A stretch of DNA of 64,000 nucleotides from Gammaproteobacteria bacterium (GCA_026195255.1 JAPHSS010000017.1:49628-113627), one strand, 5' to 3'; positions 9,275-18,520 are shown, numbered from the stretch's first letter. The notes: generated by a model from the letters alone, not told the origin. A program made the numbers and translations.

Positions 9275-9769
9275 CTAGTAAGCACCCTGTGAATAAGTCA
9301 ATTCATAACTGTGTGAATAAACTTCAAAGATGAGACCAAATGGATCTTCGACGTAACACATCCTGTAGGGCTTTTCTCCAGGGTAGTATTCGCGGATAGG
9401 CATCCTCTGTTTTCCTCCGTGTTCGACAATTTTTTTTACGAGACCTTCAATGTCCGGGTCCTGAACACAAAAGTGAAAGGTACTCGTCTTCCAGTACTCA
9501 AAGTCTTTTGGGGTTTCATTGTTTTTAAATTCAAACATCTCGACGCCAATTTTATCACCAGTAGACATGTGTGCGATTTTGAAAGAGCCCCAGCCCTGAC
9601 CAAATACATCAATACACATTTGTCCTATTGGCGTGTTTGACTCTTCGGTAATGATGGTGGGTTCCATTATGTGATACCAGCCCATAACTTCGCTATAGAA
9701 TTTGGCTGCTTTCTCAACATCTGGGACGGAAATTCCTATATGCGAAAATGTTCTTGGGTATGTGCTCAT
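9275..9769 (-). CDS. VOC-superfamily protein (glyoxalase/dioxygenase fold)
   Basis: 164 residues with two beta-alpha-beta3 modules typical of the vicinal oxygen chelate fold. The first begins SHIGISVPDVEKAAKFYSEVMGW and ends in GVEMFEF. The second begins TFHFCVQDPDIEGLVKKI and ends with CYVEDPFGLIFEVYSH. The likely metal ligands are the His in SHIGIS, the Glu in GVEMFEF, the His in TFHFCV and the Glu in IFEVYS, so an active metalloenzyme is plausible. The substrate cannot be inferred. It lies in a zone of small accessory genes without conserved partners. Confidence 0.85.
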   Translation of the reverse strand: MSTYPRTFSHIGISVPDVEKAAKFYSEVMGWYHIMEPTIITEESNTPIGQMCIDVFGQGWGSFKIAHMSTGDKIGVEMFEFKNNETPKDFEYWKTSTFHFCVQDPDIEGLVKKIVEHGGKQRMPIREYYPGEKPYRMCYVEDPFGLIFEVYSHSYELTYSQGAY

Positions 9770-9859
9770 ATTTATTCCTTGTTTTAAAAGTTAATACCAT
9801 CATAATTTGCCGACTGAAACGTAGCCTAAGGAGGTGAATTAGTTGGCATTGTTAAACAC

Positions 9860-10108
9860 TTACTGGCTCATGATTTTCAAAGCAATATAGGGTGCAACTA
9901 TAAAAACTAATGTGACAATTTTATAATGGCTCAAAAAATCAAAATACTTAGAACTTAATTCCTTTTCATCTATATCAAACATCTTGCTATGAATTGAAGA
10001 TATTGAGCCTCTCATAAACATAAGAATTATAGTGGCTAGAACAAGATAAGCAAGATTGATTACTGATGCCCATCCTAAAAACTCAGTTAATTGTGAAATA
10101 TTAATCAT
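9860..10108 (-). CDS. Small inner-membrane protein, DUF6868-like
   Basis: 82 residues from the ATG at 10108 (MINISQLTEFLGWASVIN), which has AGAGGAAA at ideal spacing. The reading frame remains open 11 codons further but without a ribosome-binding site. Two hydrophobic segments (about 10-33 and 59-79) flank a short polar loop with HSKMFDIDEKELSSKYFDF. From memory this pattern matches the DUF6868 family of small membrane proteins of unknown function. It sits alone between small accessory genes on the same strand. Confidence 0.75.
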   Translation of the reverse strand: MINISQLTEFLGWASVINLAYLVLATIILMFMRGSISSIHSKMFDIDEKELSSKYFDFLSHYKIVTLVFIVAPYIALKIMSQ

Positions 10109-10397
10109 AACGTTTCCTCTTGTTGATTGCCTGTGATGCATATAAGTTATTACTACGAGACAAAGAAACTGGCCAAACTAAAATATTACTCACCTATAAC
10201 TTTCTTTTCGCTCACGCTCATATTTATCATATGATTTATTTGCGTTTTACATACACTCCTCATACTGAGATGGTGGAAGTTTAGTGCACTCAAATCTATT
10301 GCTCGTCTGGATGCTTTCGTAAGTTCCTCTGCTCGAACAACCAGCGATAATAATAAAAATCTGCAACTCCACTTTCATTATTTTTTGCATGGTGATT

Positions 10398-10781
10398 TTA
10401 TTCTCGGGTGTTTTTAATGTAGACTAATGCATCATTAATATTATTAAATATTTGCATATCTATACCTTTATTTTCATTCTTAACCCTGAAAATATTAGAC
10501 ATACCTTTAGCTATATCCTTAGTGGCAACAAAACATGTGCCTTGAAGTTTTTTATGTTTTGTAAGTTGCGCTAACTTATTAGAAATTTGCTCTGATTGAT
10601 AATAACCAAAATCAAAATTATCTGTTTCTGAAAAATCTACAAGCTCATAAAATGGTTTGTTTATTCTATTATCTTCAAGTACTGAATCAATATAAGAAAG
10701 TACTTCTTTAACAGTGACTGTGTTCGTAACTTTGGTATGTATATATCCATGATTTGAGTTGTATTCGTAACTTATGCTCAT
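10398..10781 (-). CDS. Hypothetical protein, possible STAS/SpoIIAA-like fold
   Basis: 127 residues from the ATG at 10781, preceded by CAGGT at about 8 nt. The frame is open 32 codons upstream, but that extension is AT-rich repeat-derived sequence and is unlikely to be translated. The alternating pattern, with HGYIHTKVTNTVTVKEVLSY, a central ELVDFSETDNFDFG and a late GTCFVATKDIAKGMSNIF, resembles small cytosolic SpoIIAA/STAS-like domain proteins. No catalytic residue can be named. A 27-bp sequence located 64-90 nt upstream recurs before the GNAT gene at 17.8 kb. Confidence 0.65.
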   Translation of the reverse strand: MSISYEYNSNHGYIHTKVTNTVTVKEVLSYIDSVLEDNRINKPFYELVDFSETDNFDFGYYQSEQISNKLAQLTKHKKLQGTCFVATKDIAKGMSNIFRVKNENKGIDMQIFNNINDALVYIKNTRE

Positions 10782-10844
10782 TTTATATACCTGACAGTGA
10801 TTTATAGAGAGTGCCTGATATTGGAAATAATGCTTAATATTAAT

Positions 10845-10871
10845 AATAAGATGCCATATATAACTATAAAT
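10845..10871. repeat. AT-rich 27-bp repeat, copy 1
   Basis: The sequence AATAAGATGCCATATATAAC plus CTATAAAT-type tail is repeated with one mismatch at 17878-17904. Both copies lie 50-90 nt upstream of a minus-strand start codon. Here it continues into a further partial tandem copy, CCATATATAGTCATATACC. Confidence 0.7.
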
Positions 10872-11136
10872 TGCCATATATAGTCATATACCTATATGGT
10901 ATTACCTATCATTTATTTAAATTTGTTTTTAACTAATTTAAACCTTTGATTTACAGGTATATTTTTCGGTGTTTGTTACTACATCGATCCCGACTCAAAG
11001 AGGGTTTAATTTCTGTATAAACTGTCTACCTAAGTTGATATCTATATTAGTTTTGTCTCACTAACGTCTATTATTAAAAAGACTAAGCGTACATGACTAT
11101 TTGATTAAATTACATTTACATGCCATATTCACACTT

Positions 11137-11451
11137 ATGAAATCACCGATTCTTACATTGCTCATCCTCTTCAGCTTGCTGGCTGTTAATATCGCCTCAG
11201 CAATGAATATGCATATAGAGGAATCAGGTGAGTCACATCTGGCACACATTCAGGGTGAAGCAGAGCTAGCAAGTAATAATAATGAAGCTGATTGCGATGA
11301 TCATTCGTGCCACTTGTCATTACATATGCTCGGCATCATCTCGAATATAGATTCAATTTTTCCTGTTACGGGGTTTATGGCTCTCATCAATTTCGATGAT
11401 TCAATTAAATATCAAGACCTGGATCCCCCTTCTGAACCTCCTCAAGCCTGA
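11137..11451 (+). CDS. Small exported His/Cys protein preceding the metal-efflux operon
   Basis: 104 residues from the ATG at 11137; a TTG at 11101 would add 12 residues, and neither has a convincing ribosome-binding site. A signal peptide (SPILTLLILFSLLAVNIASA) is followed by a short mature protein with MNMHIEESGESHLAHI, the metal-ligand-like cluster EADCDDHSCHLSLHML and a proline-rich end (PPSEPPQA). Small exported His/Cys proteins of this build often precede czc/cus-type operons (CzcI-like). A role in periplasmic metal binding or regulation is inferred from this position only. It lies 72 nt before the outer-membrane-factor gene. Confidence 0.7.
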   Translation: MKSPILTLLILFSLLAVNIASAMNMHIEESGESHLAHIQGEAELASNNNEADCDDHSCHLSLHMLGIISNIDSIFPVTGFMALINFDDSIKYQDLDPPSEPPQA

Positions 11452-11523
11452 TTTATAAAATTTTAAGCATGTTGTGAATTTAGTTCATAACCTGTATTTG
11501 GTTTTTTAAATCAGGAACAACAC

Positions 11524-12792
11524 ATGAATATTGTAAATCCCCGGTCGTTTGCTGTGTGGGGCCCTGTATTTGCCTTTACTATGATGGTGAATACGCTAGT
11601 AGTGGCCTCAGAGATTACCAGCAAGGCGCCAGCGTCATTAAGTAGTTTCATTCTGCGTTTTATTAACGATCATCCAGATTTAATCGTTGCAAAAGCGCAG
11701 CTTGGATCAGCTAAAGCTATATTGCGTGCCTCTGATCAGGCTGTATTTAACCCGCAGCTTGAGTTTGAATATGAGGAAACCGATGTAACCACAAAAAGCA
11801 TTGGTATTAGACAAACGATTGACTGGGGTGATCAACAAGGTAGTCGTAAAGCAGTCTCAAAAGCAGAGTTACATAAGGCAGAAGCAGATTATGCAATCGC
11901 CACTCAATCTCTAATTAGTGATCTACTAAAGCACCTCGCTGAAAAACAGACGAAAAGTAAATTATCTAATCTTAGTGACGAAACTTTGAAATTAATGAAG
12001 GAATTTAAGGATATTTCAGAGCGCCGTTATCTAGCCGGTGATTTAAGTCAGGTCGAGTTGAATCTAGCACGACTGGCTTACAATCAGGCACTAATGGAGC
12101 AGGCCAATATGATGTCAGATATGTCTGCAGCGCGTGAAAAGTTGAGAGCCTTAACAGGTTCTATGCCAGACCATATACCCGCTTTACCCGAGTTATTTTT
12201 CGAACCAAAACTGAATCATAATCTTGAAGTTTTTATACAAAAACTGCCGGCTATTCGTAGTTTGCTAGCGGATACACAGGTTACTAAACAGCAGGTTTTA
12301 TTACGCAAAAGCGAGACCGCCTGGAACCCGACTATTGGTATTTCTGCCGGTTCAGAAGGTGATGAATCTCTAGTCGGTTTAAATCTTAGCATTCCGTTAA
12401 ATATTCGTAATAACTACAGTGCAGAAGTCGATGCTGCACAGCAAGTTTTTATTGCAAGTGAGCAACGTACGCATATGGCATACCGTGATACTCGCGCAAA
12501 TCTTATCGCGACAACTGAGCGCTACCGTAATTTATTAAATGCATGGAATAACTGGCGTGACTACAGTGGTGACAATGTTCAGCAACAATTGCGACTGATA
12601 AAAAAACTTTGGCGGGCAGGTGATCTTAGTGCGTCAGAGTATTTATTGCAGCTAAAGCAGGCGCTTGAAACGCAAGCGACAGGTGTTGAGTTGCGTAACC
12701 AGCTTTGGCTAGTTGCTTTCGACTGGATGAGTATGACCGACAGCATTGATGACTGGTTAGGCATCAATATCGAATTATTGGGAAACAGTTAA
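11524..12792 (+). CDS. TolC-family outer-membrane factor of metal efflux (CzcC/CusC-like)
   Basis: 422 residues with a signal peptide. The two TolC-type repeats are rich in long helices: the first around NPQLEFEYEETDVTTKSIGIRQTI and DWGDQQGSRKAVSKAE, the second around GISAGSEGDESLVGLNLSIPL. SIPLNIRNNYSAEV is the typical turn before the second coiled-coil half. It should form the trimeric outer-membrane channel of the tripartite pump. The adaptor gene starts two bases after its stop codon, so the two are translationally close. Confidence 0.92.
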   Translation: MNIVNPRSFAVWGPVFAFTMMVNTLVVASEITSKAPASLSSFILRFINDHPDLIVAKAQLGSAKAILRASDQAVFNPQLEFEYEETDVTTKSIGIRQTIDWGDQQGSRKAVSKAELHKAEADYAIATQSLISDLLKHLAEKQTKSKLSNLSDETLKLMKEFKDISERRYLAGDLSQVELNLARLAYNQALMEQANMMSDMSAAREKLRALTGSMPDHIPALPELFFEPKLNHNLEVFIQKLPAIRSLLADTQVTKQQVLLRKSETAWNPTIGISAGSEGDESLVGLNLSIPLNIRNNYSAEVDAAQQVFIASEQRTHMAYRDTRANLIATTERYRNLLNAWNNWRDYSGDNVQQQLRLIKKLWRAGDLSASEYLLQLKQALETQATGVELRNQLWLVAFDWMSMTDSIDDWLGINIELLGNS

Positions 12793-12793
12793 C

Positions 12794-13900
12794 ATGAATA
12801 TAAATTTAATACTTATGCTGTTAGTGGGTAGCTTATTACTAAATTCTGCCATGGCGTTAGAAAATCATGACGAACATCAAGAAGGTGTCATAAAACTATC
12901 AAAAGAACAAATGCAGGCTGCAGGAATTAAAGTTAAATCTTTGCAGGCTGAAACGCTGCGTTCTGTAATTAACGCCCCTGGAGAAGTTAAATTAAATCGT
13001 TACAAAACCGTTTCTATAACACCTCGCATTACGGCACAGATTATTGGTTATCACGTAGTACTGGGGCAAGAGGTTAAAACAAATCAGCCTGTTTTAACAT
13101 TATCCAGCGTTGAAATGGCTGAAGCCCAGGGTGCACTGTTAGTAGCAGATAGTGAATGGAGACGAGTCAAAAAACTTGGTCGTAAAGTCGTTTCTCAGAG
13201 TCGTTATACGCAGGCAAAAGCAAATTGGGAACTGAAAAAAGCTAAAGTAAAAGCTTATGGCATGACAGAACAACAGCTTAATGATTTATTAACAAGTGAA
13301 GACTTTTCCCAGGCTGATGGTATCTTTGATTTAGTCGCTACTCAAAATGGAACGGTTCTAAAGGAAAATTATATCTTAGGGCAACAGGTGGAACCCGGTT
13401 ATGAACTTATGCGTATTACAGATGAATCTACCTTGTGGATAATCGCGAATGTTTCACCTGCGGATGCAAGAAAGGTTTCTATAGGTAATAACGCCAGTAT
13501 CAACTTTGATGGTCATAAACTATCAGCAAAAGTTATTCAGTTACATCATTCATTAGATGAAATTACAAGGACAACGGGTATACGGCTTGAAGCGAATAAC
13601 CCTCAGGAACTTTTGCATCCCGGATTATTTGTTAATACCAGCATTGAAACATCTACAGATTCACAGGTTTTAACTTTACCTGAGTCAGCAGTGCTGCGTA
13701 GCCCTGATGGAGATTGGCAAGTTCTGGTTCAACAGGATGAACCGGGTGAATTTAAACCTGTTGAAATTAAACTGATTCGTGTCACTGATGGTAAAGCCGT
13801 AATAGAAGGTCTTGCTATTGATACATCTGTTGTTATTGAAGGTGCTTTTTTTGTTCAGTCAGAGCTGGCAAAAAGTGGCTTTGATATACATAACCATTAA
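12794..13900 (+). CDS. RND efflux periplasmic adaptor (CzcB/CusB-like)
   Basis: 368 residues with a signal peptide (LNSAMA). After EGVIKLSKEQMQAAGIKVKSL come the membrane-fusion beta domain, a barrel-sandwich hybrid (PRITAQIIGYHVVLGQEVKTNQP), a short alpha-hairpin (about residues 110-160), and the second half with GTVLKENYILGQQVEPGYEL. The C-terminal proximal domain carries LPESAVLR and GAFFVQSELAKSGF, as in heavy-metal adaptors. It links the inner-membrane pump to the outer-membrane channel. It sits between the two other pump genes, 11 nt before the pump. Confidence 0.93.
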   Translation: MNINLILMLLVGSLLLNSAMALENHDEHQEGVIKLSKEQMQAAGIKVKSLQAETLRSVINAPGEVKLNRYKTVSITPRITAQIIGYHVVLGQEVKTNQPVLTLSSVEMAEAQGALLVADSEWRRVKKLGRKVVSQSRYTQAKANWELKKAKVKAYGMTEQQLNDLLTSEDFSQADGIFDLVATQNGTVLKENYILGQQVEPGYELMRITDESTLWIIANVSPADARKVSIGNNASINFDGHKLSAKVIQLHHSLDEITRTTGIRLEANNPQELLHPGLFVNTSIETSTDSQVLTLPESAVLRSPDGDWQVLVQQDEPGEFKPVEIKLIRVTDGKAVIEGLAIDTSVVIEGAFFVQSELAKSGFDIHNH

Positions 13901-13911
13901 AGGCATGTGAC

Positions 13912-16900
13912 ATGTTAAATAAATTGATTGAGGTATCTGTCGCTAGTCGTCTTTTAGTGGTGATTGCTTTGCTCACTATACTCTTGGGTGCCGGTTTGAT
14001 AATTCCCAAACTTAATCTTGATGCGTTTCCTGATGTATCAAATATTCAGGTAACTATTAATACAGTTGCTGAAGGTTTAGCTTCTGAAGAAGTAGAACAA
14101 CTGATTACATACCCGGTAGAAGCCGTAATGTACAGCCTTCCCGATGTCAAAGAAGTACGCTCTATTTCTAAAACGGGTTTGTCAATGGTGACGGTGGTTT
14201 TCAGGGAAGGCACCGATATTTATTTTGCGCGCCAATTAGTTTTTGAACGTTTACAAGCGGCAAAAGAACAGGTACCCGATGGTATAGGTATACCTGAGAT
14301 TGGCCCTAATACGTCGGGTTTGAGTATGGTGTTTCAGTACATTCTTCGTGCAGATGATGCGCAGAAATATGACACCATGGCATTGCGCAGTTTAAATGAC
14401 TGGGTTGTGAAACTGTTGCTCATGCCAGTAGAAGGGGTAACTGAAATTCTTTCTTTTGGTGGTGAGGTGCGCCAATACCAGGTGCAGGTCGATTTAAAAA
14501 AGTTACTGGCTTATAACATTAATATCTCTGATATAGCAGGTGTAATTGAAGACAGTAATCGTAATGCCGGCGGCTGGTATATGGACCGGGGTCAGGAGCA
14601 ACTGGTGATTCGTGGTGTCGGTTGGTTACGTTCAGGCAAGGACGGCTTAAGAGATATTGGGAATATTCCCTTGAAGGAAGAAAATGGAACTGTGGTTCAT
14701 GTCAGGGATGTGGCCAGGGTAGAATTTGGTTCAGAAATACGCCAGGGTGCGGTTAGTTTATCGCGACGTGATGAACAAGGTAATGCGTTATCACTTGGTG
14801 AAGTAATGACGGGCGTTGTATTAAAACGCATGGGTGCCAATACCAAAGAAACCATTGATAGCATAAAAGCTCGTTTACCGATAATTCAACGGGCATTACC
14901 AGAAGGTGTGACGCTTGATACGGTTTATGATCAGGCTAATCTGGTGGAAAAAGCGGTTAACACCGTGAGTAAAGCATTGGTTGAAGCCTTTATACTTATC
15001 GTTATTGTGCTTATGTTATTCCTGTTAAATATTCGCGCCACACTACTCGTTTTACTATCGGTGCCTTTGTCTATAGGGCTTGCATTAATGGCCATGGCAT
15101 ATTGGGGAGTATCTGCCAATCTAATGTCACTAGGTGGGCTTGCAATTGCAATAGGTATGATGGTGGATGGTTCTGTAGTGATGATGGAGCATATCTTTAG
15201 TCGTCTTGGTCATGCAGACAAAGCAGCAGAACCGTATAATAAAACTAATGATGCAAATCATAATAAAAGTGAAATGACTTTACGCATAATAGAAGCAGCA
15301 AAAGAAGTCGGTCGGCCTGTTTTTTTTGCGGTGATGATTATTACGATTGTGTTTGCGCCATTGTTTTCACTAGAAGGTGTCGAAGGTAAGTTATTCAAAC
15401 CTATGGCGATATCTATCGTGCTGGCAATGTTGGCATCGTTACTTATCGCGCTGATTGTTGTACCCGCAATAGCTTCATATCTGTTTACAAAAAGAATTGA
15501 AGAAAAAAATAATCCGATTTTTTCACCGATTGAAAAACAATATCAAAAACGTCTTATGCAGGCACTTGCTTTTAAATCACGTATTGTTGGCGCGGCCATT
15601 GGTTTATTTATTTTATCATTAGCTTTAGTGCCATTTCTGGGAACAGAGTTTGTGCCCGAGCTGGAAGAAGGCACCTTAAACGTCAGGGTCACACTTGCGC
15701 CATCATCCAGCCTGGATACATCACTCAAAGTTGCCAATGAAATGGAGCGTTTACTTATGACGTTCCCTGAAGTGGACTATGCAACGAGTCGGGTAGGGCG
15801 TGCTGAAATAGGCGGAGACCCTGAACCGGTTTCAAATATAGAAATTTATGTAGGAACAAAACCTGTCGATGAATGGACAAGTGCCAGTAACCGACAGGAG
15901 CTACAGGTATTAATGGAAGAAAAAATGTCGGTGTTTCCCGGATTACTGTTTTCTTTTTCCCAGCCCATTGCGACTCGTGTAGATGAGTTGTTATCGGGTA
16001 TTAAGGCACAACTTGCCATTAAATTGTTTGGGCCAGATCTCAGCGTATTAGCAGAGAAAGGTGGCGAAATAGAAAAACTGGTGAAATCAATTGATGGAAC
16101 AGTTGGTGTCGCCATGGAGCAAATAACCGGAGAAGCACAGTTAGTGATCAGACCTGATCGCGATAAACTGGCCAGATATGATATTCCAATGAATCAGGTA
16201 ATGAGCCTGGTGAGTGATGCTATTGGCGGGCAAGCAGCCGGGCAGGTGATTAATGGTAATGAGCGTTATGATATTTATGTGAGATTAGACTCACAATATC
16301 GTAATAATATTGAAGCCATAAATAAATTAATTATACAGTCCACTGGAGGGGCATGGATCACACTTGGTGATGTTGCAAAAGTCGCTATTGAATCAGGGCC
16401 ACCACAAATTCGCCGAGATAATGTACAACGACGAGTGGTAATTCAAACGAATGTGGATGGTCGTGATATGGGCGGGCTGGTTGCAGAGATTAATAATCGT
16501 ATAGAAAACGATATTGATTTGCCAGCGGGTTACTCCGTTGAATATGGTGGCCAATTTGAAAATCAACAGCGAGCCCAGAAACGCCTGATGATTGTTGTGC
16601 CATTGTCACTTGGTTTAATTTTTCTGATGTTGTATTTTGCTTTCAGCTCAGTGGGTCAGGCATTGTTAATAATGCTGAATGTTCCATTAGCATTAATTGG
16701 TGGCATCGCTGCCTTATATGTTTCCGGCCAGTATTTATCAGTGCCAGGCTCAATTGGTTTTATCGCACTATTTGGTGTTGCCGTGTTAAATGGTGTAGTG
16801 ATGGTAAATGCCATTAATCAACGTTACGAAGCAGGCCTTGATCTCGAGCGCTCTATCTTTGAAGGCGCATTATCTCGCTTACGCCCTGTGCTCATGACCG

Positions 16901-17073
16901 CATCCATAGCCGCTCTAGGTCTTATACCCATGTTATTAGCAACCGGCGTTGGCTCTGAGATTCAACGGCCATTAGCAACAGTAGTAGTAGGCGGACTGGT
17001 AACCGCAACGGCACTTACATTATTTGTATTACCCGTTTTGTACGCCAGGTTTTCTAAAAACAAATATAAATAA
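13912..17073 (+). CDS. Heavy-metal efflux RND pump (CzcA/CusA family)
   Basis: 1053 residues with 12 predicted transmembrane helices and two large periplasmic loops, the proton-driven pump of the tripartite system. LNLDAFPDVSNIQVTI near the start is diagnostic of the heavy-metal RND class. TM4 reads GGLAIAIGMMVDGSVVMMEH, keeping the proton-relay Asp419 and Glu426 but with Ala413 where CzcA has its first Asp. The loop positions that hold the Cu(I)-binding Met triad in CusA appear not to be Met here (for example RVDELLSGIK). The metal is therefore uncertain, and the motif set is mixed. A hydrophilic stretch with HADKAAEPYNKTND follows TM4. Confidence 0.94.
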   Translation: MLNKLIEVSVASRLLVVIALLTILLGAGLIIPKLNLDAFPDVSNIQVTINTVAEGLASEEVEQLITYPVEAVMYSLPDVKEVRSISKTGLSMVTVVFREGTDIYFARQLVFERLQAAKEQVPDGIGIPEIGPNTSGLSMVFQYILRADDAQKYDTMALRSLNDWVVKLLLMPVEGVTEILSFGGEVRQYQVQVDLKKLLAYNINISDIAGVIEDSNRNAGGWYMDRGQEQLVIRGVGWLRSGKDGLRDIGNIPLKEENGTVVHVRDVARVEFGSEIRQGAVSLSRRDEQGNALSLGEVMTGVVLKRMGANTKETIDSIKARLPIIQRALPEGVTLDTVYDQANLVEKAVNTVSKALVEAFILIVIVLMLFLLNIRATLLVLLSVPLSIGLALMAMAYWGVSANLMSLGGLAIAIGMMVDGSVVMMEHIFSRLGHADKAAEPYNKTNDANHNKSEMTLRIIEAAKEVGRPVFFAVMIITIVFAPLFSLEGVEGKLFKPMAISIVLAMLASLLIALIVVPAIASYLFTKRIEEKNNPIFSPIEKQYQKRLMQALAFKSRIVGAAIGLFILSLALVPFLGTEFVPELEEGTLNVRVTLAPSSSLDTSLKVANEMERLLMTFPEVDYATSRVGRAEIGGDPEPVSNIEIYVGTKPVDEWTSASNRQELQVLMEEKMSVFPGLLFSFSQPIATRVDELLSGIKAQLAIKLFGPDLSVLAEKGGEIEKLVKSIDGTVGVAMEQITGEAQLVIRPDRDKLARYDIPMNQVMSLVSDAIGGQAAGQVINGNERYDIYVRLDSQYRNNIEAINKLIIQSTGGAWITLGDVAKVAIESGPPQIRRDNVQRRVVIQTNVDGRDMGGLVAEINNRIENDIDLPAGYSVEYGGQFENQQRAQKRLMIVVPLSLGLIFLMLYFAFSSVGQALLIMLNVPLALIGGIAALYVSGQYLSVPGSIGFIALFGVAVLNGVVMVNAINQRYEAGLDLERSIFEGALSRLRPVLMTASIAALGLIPMLLATGVGSEIQRPLATVVVGGLVTATALTLFVLPVLYARFSKNKYK

Positions 17074-17356
17074 TGACTTAGTTGTATAGGGGGTTAAAGT
17101 GATAGTGAGAAAAGTAGGCTGATATAAGAACTCAGGATTGTTTCTAGCAGTGTCCTTTAAATTGCCAGGTTACTCATATGATTGAACCAAAGAGTTTATG
17201 CACCAGTTATATTTAAATAGTAAAAAGACAATTACTCATTAAAAAACATCATCATCTCTGAAGGATATATTGTAAGAAATGAGGTAAAAATATTTTCTGT
17301 GATAATTTTTCTGAAGATATGAAAATTTTGGTTTTGCTTTTCTCCACTGCTAGCGA
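17074..17356. other. Intergenic region between convergent metal-efflux and GNAT genes
   Basis: 283 bp between two convergent stop codons. It is AT-rich. No good hairpin with a T-run, repeat or reading frame was seen. Confidence 0.5.
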
Positions 17357-17830
17357 TTATTTATGATAATTTTTAGTCATCTTAACAATAGTTACTTGTT
17401 CACCGTTAATGCCTTCAAATTTTTCTGAAATTTCTTCAGAGTCTATAGTAAATCCCATATGTAAAAAAGCATGCGTATTCCCTGTTTCTTTAATGGTGCT
17501 TAGTGTTAATTGAGTTCTAATATCTTTTTTAGCACATAGTGTAATATGATCAATTATTGCTTTAGCAACTCCCTGTCTGCGATGCATGGGTGATACTGCT
17601 AACCCACGAATTAAAATGCTATTATCATAAATAACATATTCAGCTATACCAACTACGTTTTCATTAACTACTGCAACAATATAAATTGTTTTTTCATTGT
17701 TATTTTCATTTTTGTTTTTTACGAAAGGTTTTACTGGACGATAGACGGTTCGTAGTTCATCAGTTGTAACCGCAGTTATGAATTTAACATCCTCGGCATC
17801 GGAATCAATTTGTTGTCTTATTTCAATCAT
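17357..17830 (-). CDS. GNAT-family N-acetyltransferase
   Basis: 157 residues. The GNAT core is visible: strand IYIVAVVNENVVGIAEYVIYD, then LIRGLAVSPMHRRQGVAKAIIDHI, with RRQGVA the acetyl-CoA pyrophosphate-binding loop (Q/RxxGxG/A) and LAVSP the preceding beta strand. NTHAFLHMGF is the usual late helix-strand pair. The acceptor substrate is unknown. A Lys/Asn-rich insert (PFVKNKNENNNEK) at about residues 36-48 is unusual. The first gene of the minus-strand accessory series; an AT-rich 27-bp repeat lies 48-74 nt upstream. Confidence 0.85.
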   Translation of the reverse strand: MIEIRQQIDSDAEDVKFITAVTTDELRTVYRPVKPFVKNKNENNNEKTIYIVAVVNENVVGIAEYVIYDNSILIRGLAVSPMHRRQGVAKAIIDHITLCAKKDIRTQLTLSTIKETGNTHAFLHMGFTIDSEEISEKFEGINGEQVTIVKMTKNYHK

Positions 17831-17877
17831 ATTTTACTGGGCGTATCATTGAACTACATAATATTTATAGTATCAAA

Positions 17878-17904
17878 AATAAGATGACATATATAACTAT
17901 AAAT
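17878..17904. repeat. AT-rich 27-bp repeat, copy 2
   Basis: It matches copy 1 at 10845-10871 at 26 of 27 positions and, like it, lies just upstream of a minus-strand gene (GNAT). It abuts a set of AATTAAAGGGGTCGG tandem units. Confidence 0.7.
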
Positions 17905-17908
17905 CAAA

Positions 17909-17978
17909 AAATTAAAGGAAAATAATTAAAGGGGTAATTAGAATTAAAAATTAAAGGGGTCGGAATTAAAGGGGTCGG
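17909..17978. repeat. Degenerate AATTAAAGGGGTCGG tandem units
   Basis: Four degenerate copies of an AATTAAAGG(GGTCGG) motif, the last two in near-perfect tandem. This sequence type commonly flanks REP-associated (RAYT) transposase genes in proteobacteria. No transposase gene is present, so this looks like a remnant. The rest of the 17.98-18.19 kb gap shows no gene. Confidence 0.55.
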
Positions 17979-18191
17979 TGACAGCTGAGAATGGTTAACA
18001 TTTGTCGTCGACCCATTGTTATATTTTTAATTTTTCTGTATTGTGAAATATCATGAGATGGTTGTTCCTATATCATTTTATTAAATGGGTTATATCTTTG
18101 TGTTTTGGTAATGCCATGTCTTATCCTTTTTACACTTAACAGTTTAATTATTGAGATGACGTGTCTCGTTGTACATTTTTATATGAAAGCT

Positions 18192-18410
18192 TTATTCATG
18201 CGACCATTGTACTTGAAACTCAATTTCTTCACCTGAGTCATCACGCTCATGTTCGATATTGTATTTAGCTCTTACCGGGACATAAATTCTTTCATTGGCG
18301 ATTTGGATTTCAAATTTTTCACCGTTTTCTAAAGCGTCTGCTAGACGACGAAGTTTGGCTACAAATTCTGAGGTTGAATAATCTTTTTCGATATCACGTT
18401 CTTTTTTCAC
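18192..18410 (-). CDS. Amphi-Trp domain protein
   Basis: 72 residues from a GTG start at 18410 preceded by AAAGGAG at 5 nt. An upstream ATG in frame (18476) has no ribosome-binding site and would put the start inside an attC-like palindrome. The sequence VKKERDIEKDYSTSEFVAKL, RRLADALENGEKFEIQIANE, then RIYVPVRAKYNIEHERD and EEIEFQVQWSHE matches the small amphi-Trp family, whose function is unknown. It is the last gene before a possible cassette junction at 18450-18520. Confidence 0.8.
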   Translation of the reverse strand: MKKERDIEKDYSTSEFVAKLRRLADALENGEKFEIQIANERIYVPVRAKYNIEHERDDSGEEIEFQVQWSHE

Positions 18411-18449
18411 GCTATCTCCTTTTATATAAAAGATGGTTGGGGTATTGTC

Positions 18450-18520
18450 GCATAACGTTAAAGCTGTTTGGTACAAACGAAGCGCAGAGTAGTTTGTGTA
18501 CGATCAGCAACGTGTTAGTC
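18450..18520 (-). other. attC-like imperfect palindrome, site B
   Basis: Read on the minus strand it starts GACTAACACGTTGCTG and ends CAGCTTTAACGTTATGC, with an inner stem GTACACAAAC/GTTTGTAC. The outer arms pair imperfectly, with bulges (TAAC/GTTA, GTT/AAC, GCTG/CAGC). Length is 71 bp. The TAA stop codon of the methyltransferase gene lies inside the left outer arm, as is usual for the 3' end of an integron gene cassette. The right end GTTATGC resembles Vibrio-type core sites more than the canonical GTTRRRY. Confidence 0.5.

Noticed and set aside
9790-9857. A fifth attC-like site between the DUF6868-like and VOC genes
   Set aside because: One end (GTTAAAC) fits the core site, but the other end and the inner arms do not pair well; kept out of the list.
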